Both the position numbers and the translations under genes were made by a program. From Solibacillus palustris (lineage in GTDB: Bacteria; Bacillota; Bacilli; Bacillales_A; Planococcaceae), in the NCBI RefSeq assembly GCF_022549215.1, contig NZ_JAKZFC010000001.1, forward strand, positions 744,001 through 808,000: DNA of 64,000 nt, read 5' to 3'. The notes below the pieces were generated by a model. The model searched no databases. It was not told the DNA's origin and saw only the letters and a list, made by a program, of their open reading frames with translations. Of the stretch, positions 36,335-46,488 are shown one piece after another (the first letter of the stretch is position 1; each line of letters starts with the position of its first letter).

Positions 36335-39300
36335 TTGTCAAATCAGGAAGGAAGACAAAAATTCCTACTCTTATTACAACAGCTTGAACTGACTGATGAT
36401 GTCTATATGTCCTTTTTTGAAAATGGTGCGCTCGAACGTGTCACCGTTCATAAAAAGAAACGCGTATGGCATTTTAAAATTCAAATCGAAAACATTTTAC
36501 CGTTTCAAGTGTATCAGTTACTCCGTATGCGCATGGCGGAAAAATTCTCACATATTGCAAACGTTTCCTTAACGATTGAATCGCATAATCCCGTTGTAAA
36601 TGAGCAGTATATTTTAGAATATTGGCAGGCAGCAATTGAACAGCTTGGTGAAATGTCACCTTTACTTCGTGAAAATTTAATGAAGCAGACACCAAAGTGG
36701 ACGGGGAATAAGCTTGTTGTTACTTCGATGCTAGAAATCGAGTTTATGACATTAAAGGCGAAATACACGGAGAAAATTGCGGATTGCTATAAGACGTTCG
36801 GTTTTCCACATATTTCGTTAGACTTTAAGCTTATTGAGGAATCTGAAGAATTTGTCGCGCAGCAAGAGGCGTTCTATGAGCAGCGTAGGGAAGAAGAAGA
36901 ACGCTTATCAAAACAGGCGATGGCGGACTTTGCGGCGCGTGAAAAAGAGAAAGCTGAAAACCCAGGAGCTGTTGCACAAAACGATGCGGTGTTCCAGCTT
37001 GGGTCACTTATTAAAAATGCGGAGATTGCTGAAATCCGCACAATCTTAGAAGAAGAACGCTCGATAGTTATTGAAGGCTTTATTTTCTCGGCTGAAGTGA
37101 AAGAGCTTCGAAGCGGACGATCGATTCTAGAATTTAAAATGTCCGATTATACGGATTCGTTGGCAGTAAAAATGTTCTCAAATAGCGATGAAGATGTTGT
37201 GAAAATGAATCAAATCAGTAAAGGGATGTGGGTGCGCGCGCGCGGCTCGATTCAAATGGATACCTTTGCACGCGATTTAGTTATGATGGTGCGTGATATC
37301 AATGAAGTAAAGCATGAACCACGTAAAGACTTAGCACCTGAAGGCGAAAAACGTGTAGAACTGCATTTACATTCACCAATGAGTCAAATGGACGCGATGA
37401 CACCAGTGGATAAGCTTGTTGCACAGGCTGCTAAATGGGGACATCCCGCGATTGCAATTACCGATCACGCGGTTGTACAAGCATTTCCAGAAGCTTATTC
37501 AGCAGGAAAGAAAAATGGCATTAAAGTGATTTACGGGGTAGAGGCGAATTTAGTTGATGACGGTAAGCCGATTGTCTATGATCCGCAAGACCGTATGCTA
37601 GAAGATGAAACGTACATCGTATTTGATGTGGAGACAACTGGTTTCTCAAATGTGTATGACACGATTATCGAGCTTGCCGCAGTGAAAATTAAAAACGGTC
37701 AAGTGATAGATACGTTTGAACGCTTTTCAAATCCACATCGTAAACTAACAGCCAAGATTATTGAGTTAACGCATATTACCGATGACATGTTAGTGAATGC
37801 ACCCGAGTTAAATGATGTTATTTCCGAATTCCGTGATTTTATTGGAGATGGGGTATTAGTAGCTCACAATGCAGCGTTCGACTTAGGCTTCTTATATGTT
37901 GCTTATAAAACGGCCGGAATTGATTTGCGACATCCAGGGATTGATACAGTCGAATTATCACGTTTAGTGAACCCTGGTCAAAAATCGCACAGCTTAAAAA
38001 CATTAACGAAAAAATATAATATCGAATTAACACAACACCACCGTGCCATTTATGATACCGAGGCGACGGGTGAACTATTTTTACACTTAATGAAGCAATC
38101 AGCTGATTTAGGTATTAAAAACTTAAATGAAATGAATGATAATGTTGGTGGCGAAGATGGCTATAAGCAAGCTCGCCCAAGTCACTGTACGATTTTAGCG
38201 GTAGATAATGATGGGTTGAAAAATTTATTTAAGCTCATTACGATTTCGCATACACAAACGTTCTATCGTGTACCACGAATTCGCCGCTCGGATTTGCAAA
38301 AGCTACGTCAAGGTTTAATTGTCGGTTCAGGCTGTTCTAACGGTGAACTATTTGAAACGATTATGAATAAAACACCAGAGGAAGCTGAGCGTATCGCACG
38401 CTTCTATGATTATTTAGAAATCATGCCAAAGCCTGTGTACTCACCACTTGTTGATGGCGGTACGGTGCATGATGAATGGGCACTAGAAGATATAATTCGC
38501 CGACTTGTTAAGCTCGGGAAAAAATTGAATTTACCGGTTGTTGCAACGGGGAATGTGCATTATTTGCATGAAACCGATGCGAAATTCCGTCAAATATTAG
38601 TTGGTTCGATGGGCGGGGCAAATCCATTAAACCGTCATAAACTACCGCAAGTGCACTTCCGTACAACGGATGAAATGCTAAAAGAATTCGACTTTTTAGG
38701 ACCAGATTTAGCGAAGGAAGTTGTTGTAACAAACACACAATTAGTAGCCGACATGATTGGTGATGTAAAGCCGATTAAAGATGATTTATATACACCGAAA
38801 ATTGAAGGATCCGATGATGAGGTAACGAACTTAACATATGAGATGGCGCACCGTATTTATGGTGAGAACTTACCCGAAATAGTGCAGGCACGTATTGATA
38901 AAGAGCTAAAATCAATTTTAGGTCACGGATTCGGGGTAATTTACTTGATTTCCGCGAAGCTCGTAAAAAAATCACTGGCGGACGGTTACTTAGTAGGTTC
39001 GCGTGGTTCAGTTGGTTCTTCACTTGTTGCAACATTCATGGAGATTACTGAGGTAAATCCATTGCCACCACATTATGTCTGTCCAGACTGTAACCATTCC
39101 GAGTTTATTGCGGATGGTTCGGTAGCATCTGGCTATGACTTACCGAATAAAGAATGTCCAGAATGTGGGGCACAGTATAAAAAAGATGGGCAAGATATCC
39201 CGTTCGAAACATTCCTTGGATTTAAAGGAGATAAGGTACCTGATATTGATCTCAATTTCTCCGGTGAATACCAGCCACAAGCGCATAACTACACAAAAGT

Positions 39301-40660
39301 ACTATTCGGTGAAGAATATGTATTCCGTGCAGGAACGATTGGTACCGTTGCTGAAAAAACGGCGTATGGTTATGTAAAAGGCTATGCAAATGATAATAAT
39401 TTAACGTATCGGAACGCAGAAGTTGACCGACTTGTGCAAGGTTGTACAGGTGTAAAACGAACGACAGGGCAGCACCCAGGGGGAATTATTGTAGTACCTG
39501 ACTATATGGATATTTACGATTTCTCACCAGTGCAATTCCCAGCTGATGCGCAGGATTCAGAGTGGAAAACGACCCACTTTGACTTCCATTCGATTCACGA
39601 TAATATTTTAAAGCTCGATATTCTCGGGCACGATGATCCGACCGTAATTCGTATGTTGCAAGATTTATCAGGTATTGATCCGAAAACAATTCCAACTGAT
39701 GACCCAGTCGTAATGAAAATTTTTAGTTCAACAGAATCTTTAGGAGTAACTGAAAAGCAAATCGGAGCAAAAACAGGTACACTCGGCATTCCAGAGTTTG
39801 GTACAAAATTCGTTCGTCAAATGTTAGAAGAAACGAAACCAACCACATTTAGTGAACTTGTACAAATTTCTGGGCTTTCTCATGGTACGGATGTTTGGCT
39901 TGGAAACGCAGCGGACCTCATTAAAGATGGGACATGTGTATTAAAAGAGGTAATTGGCTGTCGTGATGATATTATGGTTTATTTAATTTATCAGGATTTG
40001 GAGCCGAGTTTTGCGTTTAAAATTATGGAATCTGTGCGTAAAGGGAAAGGCTTAACCGATGAGATGGAAGCCGAAATGCGTGCAAAAAAAGTGCCGGAAT
40101 GGTATATCGATTCCTGTAAAAAGATTAAGTACATGTTCCCGAAAGCCCACGCAGCAGCCTATGTATTAATGGCGGTGCGTATTGCCTGGTTTAAGGTGCA
40201 TCATCCGATCCTTTATTATGCAGCGTACTTTACTGTGCGTGCATCAGACTTTGATTTAATTTCGATGACGCAAGGTTCTGTGATGATACGTAAAAAAATT
40301 GATGAAATTAATATGAAGGGCTTAGATGCAGCTCCTAAAGAGAAAAGTTTATTAACCGTTATGGAAATTGCACTTGAAATGTGTGAGCGCGGCATGAGCT
40401 TTAAAAAGATTGATCTTTATAAATCACAAGCGAGTGAATTTATTATTGAAGGTAATTCGTTAATTCCACCATTTGACTCGATTCCAGGCCTTGGAACGAA
40501 CGTTGCGAAACAAATCGTAGAAGCACGAAAAAATGGAGAGTTTTTATCGAAAGAAGATTTGCAACAGCGTGGTCGAGTTTCGAAAACGTTAATTGAGTAT
40601 ATGGATGAGCTAGGTTGCTTAGAAGGTATGCCTGATGCCAACCAATTATCATTGTTCTAA
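36335..40660 (+). CDS. polC: DNA polymerase III PolC-type alpha subunit
   Basis: PolC is the main replicative polymerase of low-GC Firmicutes. Order: N-terminal domain, OB fold (about 235-330), PHP domain ([12 protein letters not shown] near 343), an inserted DEDDh 3'-5' exonuclease (FDVETTGFS near 430), further PHP, a zinc module (CPDC near 914 and CPEC near 940), palm Asp cluster ([12 protein letters not shown] near 968), fingers and a C-terminal helix-hairpin-helix ([18 protein letters not shown]). I use TTG 36335 (1441 aa), 6 bases after AAAGGGTGA. GTG 36326 lies within the SD. The length is typical. Confidence 0.97.
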   Translation: MSNQEGRQKFLLLLQQLELTDDVYMSFFENGALERVTVHKKKRVWHFKIQIENILPFQVYQLLRMRMAEKFSHIANVSLTIESHNPVVNEQYILEYWQAAIEQLGEMSPLLRENLMKQTPKWTGNKLVVTSMLEIEFMTLKAKYTEKIADCYKTFGFPHISLDFKLIEESEEFVAQQEAFYEQRREEEERLSKQAMADFAAREKEKAENPGAVAQNDAVFQLGSLIKNAEIAEIRTILEEERSIVIEGFIFSAEVKELRSGRSILEFKMSDYTDSLAVKMFSNSDEDVVKMNQISKGMWVRARGSIQMDTFARDLVMMVRDINEVKHEPRKDLAPEGEKRVELHLHSPMSQMDAMTPVDKLVAQAAKWGHPAIAITDHAVVQAFPEAYSAGKKNGIKVIYGVEANLVDDGKPIVYDPQDRMLEDETYIVFDVETTGFSNVYDTIIELAAVKIKNGQVIDTFERFSNPHRKLTAKIIELTHITDDMLVNAPELNDVISEFRDFIGDGVLVAHNAAFDLGFLYVAYKTAGIDLRHPGIDTVELSRLVNPGQKSHSLKTLTKKYNIELTQHHRAIYDTEATGELFLHLMKQSADLGIKNLNEMNDNVGGEDGYKQARPSHCTILAVDNDGLKNLFKLITISHTQTFYRVPRIRRSDLQKLRQGLIVGSGCSNGELFETIMNKTPEEAERIARFYDYLEIMPKPVYSPLVDGGTVHDEWALEDIIRRLVKLGKKLNLPVVATGNVHYLHETDAKFRQILVGSMGGANPLNRHKLPQVHFRTTDEMLKEFDFLGPDLAKEVVVTNTQLVADMIGDVKPIKDDLYTPKIEGSDDEVTNLTYEMAHRIYGENLPEIVQARIDKELKSILGHGFGVIYLISAKLVKKSLADGYLVGSRGSVGSSLVATFMEITEVNPLPPHYVCPDCNHSEFIADGSVASGYDLPNKECPECGAQYKKDGQDIPFETFLGFKGDKVPDIDLNFSGEYQPQAHNYTKVLFGEEYVFRAGTIGTVAEKTAYGYVKGYANDNNLTYRNAEVDRLVQGCTGVKRTTGQHPGGIIVVPDYMDIYDFSPVQFPADAQDSEWKTTHFDFHSIHDNILKLDILGHDDPTVIRMLQDLSGIDPKTIPTDDPVVMKIFSSTESLGVTEKQIGAKTGTLGIPEFGTKFVRQMLEETKPTTFSELVQISGLSHGTDVWLGNAADLIKDGTCVLKEVIGCRDDIMVYLIYQDLEPSFAFKIMESVRKGKGLTDEMEAEMRAKKVPEWYIDSCKKIKYMFPKAHAAAYVLMAVRIAWFKVHHPILYYAAYFTVRASDFDLISMTQGSVMIRKKIDEINMKGLDAAPKEKSLLTVMEIALEMCERGMSFKKIDLYKSQASEFIIEGNSLIPPFDSIPGLGTNVAKQIVEARKNGEFLSKEDLQQRGRVSKTLIEYMDELGCLEGMPDANQLSLF

Positions 40661-40758
40661 AACTTGTCAATGAAGAAATGGTCTTTCATAGCCAATATTT
40701 GCATTAGCAATATGTTTGTGCTATGCTAATTGTAACAATTTGTTGATAGTTCGCCAGC

Positions 40759-40790
40759 AAAAGAGTGGGTTTTCCCGCTCTTTTCTGTTG
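40759..40790 (+). terminator. Intrinsic terminator downstream of polC
   Basis: AAAAGAGTGGG (40759-40769) pairs with CCCGCTCTTTT (40774-40784) with one U-G pair around TTTT, followed by CTGTTGTTT. It lies about 100 bp after the polC stop. Confidence 0.8.
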
Positions 40791-40803
40791 TTTACATGGC
40801 TAT

Positions 40804-40849
40804 TTATTTTAATTCAGCAGGTGACTAGTCACCTGCTGAATTAAAATAA
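40804..40849. repeat. Perfect 46-bp palindrome
   Basis: Bases 40804-40826 (starting TTATTTTAATTCAGC, ending GGTGACT) are the exact reverse complement of 40827-40849, with no spacer. It lies in the noncoding polC-rimP gap. It could extrude as a cruciform or fold as a near-20-bp RNA hairpin. No T run follows, so it is not a standard terminator. Confidence 0.9.
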
Positions 40850-40909
40850 GCCTATGGCGGATGTCACAGATTTTTAGTTGAGTTTTTTTAAATTGAGGTT
40901 AGCCTAAAA

Positions 40910-40958
40910 AGCATCACATCATGTGACAACGGCTGACTGACCCACGTCCTGTGGTGCT
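40910..40958. repeat. Multi-hairpin intergenic element in the polC-rimP gap
   Basis: AGCATCAC (40910-40917) pairs with GTGGTGCT (40951-40958), one T-G pair. Inside are the 13-bp palindrome TCACATCATGTGA (40914-40926) and a small CCAC/GTGG hairpin (40942-40954). It reads like a dispersed Planococcaceae-type intergenic repeat. No coding potential was seen. Confidence 0.45.
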
Positions 40959-41020
40959 AAACTCGAAAAAATCTGGATACAATTACGCCGAGGTGTAATT
41001 GATGCAAATTTTTCAGTGAA
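40959..41020 (+). repeat. Dispersed repeat, copy 2 (upstream of rimP)
   Basis: AACTCGAAAAAATCTGGAT followed by an inverted core (CAATTACGCC / GGTGTAATTG around GA) and GATGCAAATTTTTC. It is related to 34443-34490. A TATAGT at 41032-41037 could be a -10 for rimP, but no good -35 is seen. Confidence 0.55.
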
Positions 41021-41062
41021 AACTCGTTTTTTATAGTAAGGCAAGAGCGTAAGGAGGATACG

Positions 41063-41548
41063 ATGAGCAAAGTTACGTCGATCATTGAAGAGCTAGTGAC
41101 ACCGATCGTTGAAGAGCTTGAATTAGAATTAGTTGATATCGAGTTCGTGAAAGAAGGACGCGACTGGTTCCTTCGTATTTATGTTGACACACCTGCAGGC
41201 GGCATTGATATTTTACAATGTGCGCAAGTAAGTGAACGTTTAAGCGAAAAATTGGATGAAAATGATCCAATCGAGCAAAATTATTATTTAGAGGTTTCTT
41301 CACCAGGAGCTGAACGTCCGCTAAAAAAACAGCAGGACTTTGAAAAGGCTATCGGTAAATATATTTATGTGAAAACGTATGAGCCTGTGAAGGATTTAAA
41401 AGAATTCTATGGTTATTTACGCGCATATACAGATGAATTTTTAGAAATTGAAATCCGCATAAAAACACGTAAATTAACAGTACAAATTGAAAAAGAAAAA
41501 ATTGCACAAGCTCGTCTTGCAATCGATTTTTCAGACAAGCAAATTTAG
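41063..41548 (+). CDS. rimP: RimP, ribosome maturation factor
   Basis: RimP is needed for 30S subunit maturation near S12/S5. The 161-aa protein has the family core LELVDIEFVKEGRDWFLRIY, CAQVSERLSEKLDENDPI and YYLEVSSPGAERPLKK, with a C-terminal Sm-like barrel. AAGGAGG precedes the ATG. It lies 13 bp upstream of nusA and is the first gene of the nusA-infB operon. Confidence 0.96.
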   Translation: MSKVTSIIEELVTPIVEELELELVDIEFVKEGRDWFLRIYVDTPAGGIDILQCAQVSERLSEKLDENDPIEQNYYLEVSSPGAERPLKKQQDFEKAIGKYIYVKTYEPVKDLKEFYGYLRAYTDEFLEIEIRIKTRKLTVQIEKEKIAQARLAIDFSDKQI

Positions 41549-41561
41549 GAGTGAAAACAAA

Positions 41562-42689
41562 ATGAGTAGTGAATTACTAGATGCCCTTACTGCCCTTGAA
41601 GAGCAGAAAGGTATTTCAAGAGATGTATTAATTGAGGCAATCGAGGCGGCTTTAGTAACGGCGTACAAACGTAACTTTAACCAAGCGCAAAATGTACGTG
41701 TAGATCTTAACCTTGATACAGGTTCAATGGTTGTATATTCTCGCAAAAATGTCGTAGAGGATGCAGAAGATGAGCGCTTAGAAATTACGTTAGAAGATGC
41801 ACAATACATCAACCCTGCATACCAAATCGGCGATATCGTAGAAGAAGAAGTAACACCTCGTAACTTCGGTCGTATTGCTGCACAAACAGCAAAACAAGTA
41901 GTCACGCAACGTGTGCGCGAAGCAGAGCGCGGCTTAATCTACGAAGAATACGTTGATCGTGAAGATGATATCGTTTCAGGTACAATCGAACGTCAAGATG
42001 CGCGTAATATTTATGTATCAATTGGTAAAGTAGAAGCTGCATTACCAGTAAATGAACAAATTCAAGGTGAAGTTTACAAGCCAACATCTCGCCTTCGTGT
42101 ATACATCACAAAAGTAGAGCGCACAACTCGTGGCCCACAAGTAATTGTATCTCGTACACATCCTGGATTATTACGCCGTCTATTCGAAATGGAAGTTCCA
42201 GAAATTTATGATGGAACAGTAGAAATTAAATCGATTGCACGTGAAGCGGGCGACCGTTCTAAAATTTCAGTGTATGCACATAATGAAGAAGTAGATCCTG
42301 TAGGTTCATGTGTAGGCGCTAAAGGTGCTCGTGTTCAAACAATCGTAAACGAATTAAACGGTGAAAAAATTGACATCGTAGAATGGTCAGAAGATCCAGT
42401 TGTATTCGTAGCGAATGCCCTTAGCCCATCAAAAGTATTAGACGTTCAAGTAAATGAAGAAGAAAAGTCAACAACTGTAGTAGTACCAGATTATCAATTG
42501 TCTTTAGCAATCGGTAAACGCGGTCAAAACGCACGTCTTGCTGCGAAATTAACTGGCTGGAAAATCGACATCAAGTCGGAAACAGATGCGCGTGAATTAG
42601 GAATCTATCCTTCTGAAACAAGCACATTCGTTCCACGTGAAGACAATGAAGATGTTGTATTTGATTTATATGGTGACGACGAAGAGTAA
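41562..42689 (+). CDS. nusA: NusA, transcription elongation/termination factor
   Basis: NusA binds RNA polymerase and RNA, promoting pausing, intrinsic termination and antitermination. The N-terminal RNAP-binding domain (IEAIEAALVTAYKRNFNQ), an S1 domain (about 135-200), and two KH domains (DPVGSCVGAKGARVQTIVNE and LAIGKRGQNARLAAKLTG) are in order. The true start is ATG 41562 (375 aa), after TTAGGAG. An upstream in-frame extension into rimP is spurious. The short C-terminus lacks the acidic repeats found in proteobacteria. Confidence 0.97.
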   Translation: MSSELLDALTALEEQKGISRDVLIEAIEAALVTAYKRNFNQAQNVRVDLNLDTGSMVVYSRKNVVEDAEDERLEITLEDAQYINPAYQIGDIVEEEVTPRNFGRIAAQTAKQVVTQRVREAERGLIYEEYVDREDDIVSGTIERQDARNIYVSIGKVEAALPVNEQIQGEVYKPTSRLRVYITKVERTTRGPQVIVSRTHPGLLRRLFEMEVPEIYDGTVEIKSIAREAGDRSKISVYAHNEEVDPVGSCVGAKGARVQTIVNELNGEKIDIVEWSEDPVVFVANALSPSKVLDVQVNEEEKSTTVVVPDYQLSLAIGKRGQNARLAAKLTGWKIDIKSETDARELGIYPSETSTFVPREDNEDVVFDLYGDDEE

Positions 42690-42727
42690 GCAGCACTTGA
42701 AATAGTTTTGCTAAGGAGGGTGAGCAA

Positions 42728-43006
42728 ATGGTTGTAAATAAAAAAGTCCCTTTAAGAAAATGTGTAGCAACAGGTGAAATGTTACCGAAAAAGTCAATGA
42801 TTCGTGTCGTCAGGTCAAAAGAAGGCGAAGTAAGCGTTGATGTAACAGGTAAAAAATCTGGTCGAGGTGCATATGTATCTAAATCAGAGCAGGCTGTTGA
42901 AATTGCACGTAAGAAAAATATTTTAGATCGCCAATTAGAAGCGAAAGTGCCCGATGATGTGTATGAAGAGCTATTAACGCTGATCCGTAGGGAGTCGATT
43001 TTATGA
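42728..43006 (+). CDS. rnpM: RnpM (YlxR), RNase P modulator
   Basis: YlxR-family proteins bind RNA. The B. subtilis member was recently described as a modulator of RNase P. The 92-aa product has the DUF448 pattern PLRKCVATGEMLPKKSMIRV, with the GRGAYVSKSEQAVE block following. AAGGAGGGTG precedes the ATG. It overlaps ylxQ by 4 bp, the universal order nusA-ylxR-ylxQ-infB. Confidence 0.93.
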   Translation: MVVNKKVPLRKCVATGEMLPKKSMIRVVRSKEGEVSVDVTGKKSGRGAYVSKSEQAVEIARKKNILDRQLEAKVPDDVYEELLTLIRRESIL

Positions 43007-43311
43007 CAAACCCTGCAGTGCTACAGCTATTAGGCTTAGCGGCACGTGCACGTAAAGTAATCTCTGGAGAAGAGCTAGTAATTAAAGAAGTTCGAAATGG
43101 TAAGGCAAAGCTTGTCCTACTTGCTTCGGATGCTTCAGCAAATACTAGTAAAAAGATTCAAGATAAATGTACGTATTATCACGTTGAGTATTATGTTTTT
43201 GGGGATCGATATGATCTTGGACATGCTACCGGAAAAGAACACCGTGTAGCGATTGCTATTACTGATAGCGGATTTGCTAAAAAAATGTCTAGTCTACTCA
43301 ACGAAAAATAA
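43003..43311 (+). CDS. ylxQ: YlxQ, L7Ae-family K-turn RNA-binding protein
   Basis: This is a small L7Ae/L30e-fold protein that binds kink-turn RNA; its cellular role is unsettled. The 102-aa product shows [38 protein letters not shown] and a C-terminal [18 protein letters not shown]. It is translationally coupled to rnpM and followed 14 bp later by infB. Confidence 0.93.
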   Translation: MTNPAVLQLLGLAARARKVISGEELVIKEVRNGKAKLVLLASDASANTSKKIQDKCTYYHVEYYVFGDRYDLGHATGKEHRVAIAITDSGFAKKMSSLLNEK

Positions 43312-43325
43312 TCGGGGGTGAGCAG

Positions 43326-45626
43326 ATGAGCAAAGTAAGAGTTCATGAATATGCGAAAAAGGTAAACAAAACAAGTAAGGAAGTTATTGAGCAGTTAGCA
43401 AAATTTGATCAACCTGTGAAAAATCATATGGCTGTTATCAATGAAGCAACACTATCAAGACTTGATTCTGTCTTTCAGCAAGCAGTAGAACCAGCAAAAG
43501 ATTCTCCTGCCAGACAATCATCTGCGAAGGATGTAAAGCCAGCACATAAGCAAGGGCAGAACAAAGTGCAGCATGAAAAAAAGCAGGAACGTCAACAATC
43601 TGCTTCAATTAATCACCAACCGAATAAAACAAACAATGCCTCTGGGCAAACAAAATCGCAGCAAGGCGAAAAACTAAGAAATGAAAAAGGTAACCAAAAT
43701 CGAAATATGACTCAAAATAATAACAATAACCGCAAAGGCGGCAATAACCAAAACAACAATAATAACAAGGGCGGGTATCAACAACGTCGTAAACCAGGGA
43801 TTAACGGTGGTAAGCGTCGTACGCATCGCCCTGCGCCACAGCCAATGGTCCAAAAAGAATTACCAGAAAAAATTACGTTCTATGAAAGCTTAACAGTAGC
43901 AGAGCTTGCTAAAAAGTTACACCGTGAGCCTTCTGAAATTATCAAAAAATTATTCATGCTTGGTGTAATGGCAACAATTAACCAAGAACTTGATAAGGAT
44001 GCAATCGAGTTACTTTGTGCAGACTATGGTGTAGAAGTAGAAGAAGAAATCCGTATCGACAAAACAGACTTAGATACTTACTTTGATGACTCAATCGTAG
44101 AAGTCGACGAAAACGCTTTAGAAGAGCGTCCACCAGTTGTCACAATTATGGGACACGTTGACCACGGTAAAACATCGTTACTTGACTCAATCCGTAAAAC
44201 GAAAGTAACAGCGGGTGAAGCAGGTGGGATTACGCAACATATTGGTGCGTACCAAGTTTCAGAAGGCGATAAAAAAATCACATTCCTAGATACACCAGGA
44301 CACGCAGCGTTTACAACAATGCGCGCGCGCGGTGCTTCTATTACGGATATCGCGATTATCGTCGTAGCAGCAGATGATGGTGTAATGCCACAAACAGTGG
44401 AAGCAATTAACCACGCGAAAGCAGCTGATGTGCCAATTATCGTAGCAATTAACAAAATGGATAAACCAACAGCTAATCCAGACCGTGTACAACAAGAGTT
44501 AACAGAGCATGGTTTAGTACCAGAAGCTTGGGGTGGCGAAACAATCTTCGTACCAATTTCTGCGTTAAAAGGTGAAGGAATCGACGAATTATTAGAAATG
44601 ATTTTATTAACTGCTGAAGTTGGTGAATTAAAAGCAAACCCAACTCGTACTGCAATTGGTACTGTAATTGAAGCACAGCTTGATAAGGGCCGTGGTGCAG
44701 TTGCTACATTATTAGTTCAAGATGGTACATTACGTGTTGGTGACCCAATCGTAGTAGGTCATGCATACGGTCGTGTACGTGCAATGGTAAATGACCTAGG
44801 CCGACGAATTAAATCAGCTGGTCCATCTATGCCAATTGAAATTACAGGTTTAAACGAAGTGCCACAAGCGGGTGACCGTTTCGTAGTATTCGGAGATGAG
44901 AAAACAGCACGTCAAGTTGGTGAATCTCGTTCAATGACTGCTATCCAAGCACAACGTTCAGAAAAACAACGTGTAACATTAGATAACCTATTCGAACAAA
45001 TGAGCCAAGGTGACGTGAAAGAATTAAACTTAATCGTTAAAGCTGACGTACAAGGTACTGTAGAAGCAATGGCATCTTCATTAATGAAGATTGATGTAGA
45101 AGGCGTAAACGTAAAAATCATCCACACGGGTGCAGGTGCGATTACAGAGTCTGATATTTCATTAGCAGCAGCTTCAAACGCTATCGTAATCGGTTTCAAC
45201 GTACGTCCTGATGTAAACGCAAAACGCGCTGCAGACGAAGAAGGCGTAGACATCCGTTTACACCGTATTATTTACAAAGTAATCGAAGAAATCGAATCTG
45301 CGATGAAAGGTATGTTAGACCCTGAATACGAAGAAAAAATCGTTGGTCAAGCAGAGGTTCGTCAAACAATTAAAGTATCAAAAGTTGGTACAATTGCAGG
45401 TTCATACGTTATTGAAGGTAAAATCGTTCGCGATGCCGGCGTACGTATCATCCGCGAAAACGTAGTTATTTTTGAAGGCGAGTTAGATTCATTAAAACGC
45501 TTCAAAGATGACGCAAAAGAAGTTGCTAAAGGTTATGAGTGTGGTATTACAATCAAAAACTACAACGACATTAAGGAAGGCGACATTATCGAAGCCTTCG
45601 TAATGGAAGAAATCGTACGTAAATAA
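43326..45626 (+). CDS. infB: Translation initiation factor IF-2
   Basis: IF-2 brings fMet-tRNA to the 30S subunit and promotes subunit joining. An N-terminal IF2_N helix domain, a low-complexity Asn/Gln/Lys-rich linker (about 55-165, with runs such as QNNNNNKGG), a second IF2_N domain, and the G domain (G1 GHVDHGKT near 276, G3 DTPGH, G4 NKMD) precede domains II-IV. Length is 766 aa. Its stop overlaps ylxP (TAATG). Confidence 0.98.
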   Translation: MSKVRVHEYAKKVNKTSKEVIEQLAKFDQPVKNHMAVINEATLSRLDSVFQQAVEPAKDSPARQSSAKDVKPAHKQGQNKVQHEKKQERQQSASINHQPNKTNNASGQTKSQQGEKLRNEKGNQNRNMTQNNNNNRKGGNNQNNNNNKGGYQQRRKPGINGGKRRTHRPAPQPMVQKELPEKITFYESLTVAELAKKLHREPSEIIKKLFMLGVMATINQELDKDAIELLCADYGVEVEEEIRIDKTDLDTYFDDSIVEVDENALEERPPVVTIMGHVDHGKTSLLDSIRKTKVTAGEAGGITQHIGAYQVSEGDKKITFLDTPGHAAFTTMRARGASITDIAIIVVAADDGVMPQTVEAINHAKAADVPIIVAINKMDKPTANPDRVQQELTEHGLVPEAWGGETIFVPISALKGEGIDELLEMILLTAEVGELKANPTRTAIGTVIEAQLDKGRGAVATLLVQDGTLRVGDPIVVGHAYGRVRAMVNDLGRRIKSAGPSMPIEITGLNEVPQAGDRFVVFGDEKTARQVGESRSMTAIQAQRSEKQRVTLDNLFEQMSQGDVKELNLIVKADVQGTVEAMASSLMKIDVEGVNVKIIHTGAGAITESDISLAAASNAIVIGFNVRPDVNAKRAADEEGVDIRLHRIIYKVIEEIESAMKGMLDPEYEEKIVGQAEVRQTIKVSKVGTIAGSYVIEGKIVRDAGVRIIRENVVIFEGELDSLKRFKDDAKEVAKGYECGITIKNYNDIKEGDIIEAFVMEEIVRK

Positions 45627-45904
45627 TGATTGTATACGCAGAAATTGAATTCATCATTCAGACTGCCCACTCTTTGAAAGAAAAGCGTGCCGTGCTACAG
45701 CGCATGGTAACGCGCACAAAACAAAAATTTAATGTATCCATTGCAGAAATTGACCATCAAAATGTATGGCAACGTACGCGTTTAGCTCTTGTAGCGGTCG
45801 CTTCTTCAAAAGAGGCGGCTGAACGTGAGCTCATGCACGCGGTTCACTTTTTGCAGTCGAATCCTGAGTGGGATCAATTAGATTTTTACCGAGAATATTT
45901 ATAA
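45626..45904 (+). CDS. ylxP: YlxP (DUF503) protein
   Basis: This is a small conserved protein always near rbfA. In some bacteria it has been linked to ribosome assembly with RbfA, but its function is not firmly known. The 92-aa product has the family blocks AEIEFIIQTAHSLKEKRAVL and KFNVSIAEIDHQNVWQRTRL. It is translationally coupled to infB. rbfA follows 42 bp later. Confidence 0.9.
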   Translation: MIVYAEIEFIIQTAHSLKEKRAVLQRMVTRTKQKFNVSIAEIDHQNVWQRTRLALVAVASSKEAAERELMHAVHFLQSNPEWDQLDFYREYL

Positions 45905-45946
45905 AGTCCACATTAGTGGCAAGTTAGTAGTAAAGAGGTGACTTTT

Positions 45947-46291
45947 ATGTCTCTACGTTCAAATCGTGTTGCTGAGCAAATGAAAAAAGAAATTACTGAA
46001 ATCATTGCCCGCAAAATTAAAGATCCACGCGTAGGTTTTGTTACAGTAACAGAAGTTGCGGTAACAGGGGACTTACAGCAAGCAACCGTTTATATTACAT
46101 CACTAGGCAATGAGCGTGAACGCGCGGAATCGTTAAAAGCTTTAGAAAAAGCATCAGGTTTCATTCGATCTGAAGTAGGTTCTCGCATTCGCTTACGTCG
46201 CACGCCAGAACTAGCTTTCGAATTCGATACAGCAATCGAATACGGCAACAAAATCGACGCATTACTACGTGGTTTACACGAAGACAAATAA
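45947..46291 (+). CDS. rbfA: RbfA, ribosome-binding factor A
   Basis: RbfA is a KH-like 30S maturation and cold-adaptation factor acting at 16S rRNA helix 1. Sequence shows [32 protein letters not shown] and [17 protein letters not shown] use ATG 45947 (114 aa), 6 bases after AAAGAGGTGA. GTG 45938 lies in the SD. A terminator follows. Confidence 0.96.
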   Translation: MSLRSNRVAEQMKKEITEIIARKIKDPRVGFVTVTEVAVTGDLQQATVYITSLGNERERAESLKALEKASGFIRSEVGSRIRLRRTPELAFEFDTAIEYGNKIDALLRGLHEDK

Positions 46292-46296
46292 TATAC

Positions 46297-46338
46297 AAAA
46301 AAGTCTGCGCGGCATTTCATGCTTTGCAGGCTTTTTTT
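46297..46338 (+). terminator. Intrinsic terminator after rbfA
   Basis: AAAAAAGTCTGC (46297-46308) pairs with GCAGGCTTTTTT (46326-46337), one U-G pair. The loop itself can form a smaller GCAT/ATGC stem, and seven T residues close the element. Confidence 0.8.
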
Positions 46339-46349
46339 GCAAGAAAAGC

Positions 46350-46460
46350 GCTAAAGTGGCCGTTAAGCCCTGAACGACACTGGATGGCCCGACGTAAAAG
46401 TAAACGCTCTATCACTTTTGCATGGAGGGACTGAAGTGACCGAGGGGCTGGCACTTTAGC
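46350..46460. repeat. Structured 111-bp intergenic element before truB
   Basis: GCTAAAGTG (46350-46358) pairs with CACTTTAGC (46452-46460). A second helix AGCCCT (46366-46371) pairs with GGGGCT (46444-46449), and an internal arm GTAAAAGT (46393-46400) pairs with ACTTTTGC (46413-46420). The remaining arms could fold further. It lies between a terminator and the truB ribosome-binding site. Either a small non-autonomous repeat or a structured leader is possible. Confidence 0.55.
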
Positions 46461-46488
46461 TTAGACACTATTTCAAAGGAGCAAAATA

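Noticed and set aside
40759-40849. The 46-bp palindrome as the polC terminator
   Set aside because: A normal GC-stem terminator lies just upstream, and the palindrome is not followed by a T run.
41487-41561. N-terminal extension of nusA into rimP
   Set aside because: The open frame continues upstream, but ATG 41562 has a proper SD and matches the conserved NusA N-terminus.
43680-43780. AAC/AAT microsatellite as a separate repeat element
   Set aside because: It is the in-frame Asn/Gln/Lys-rich linker of IF-2, which is commonly low-complexity.
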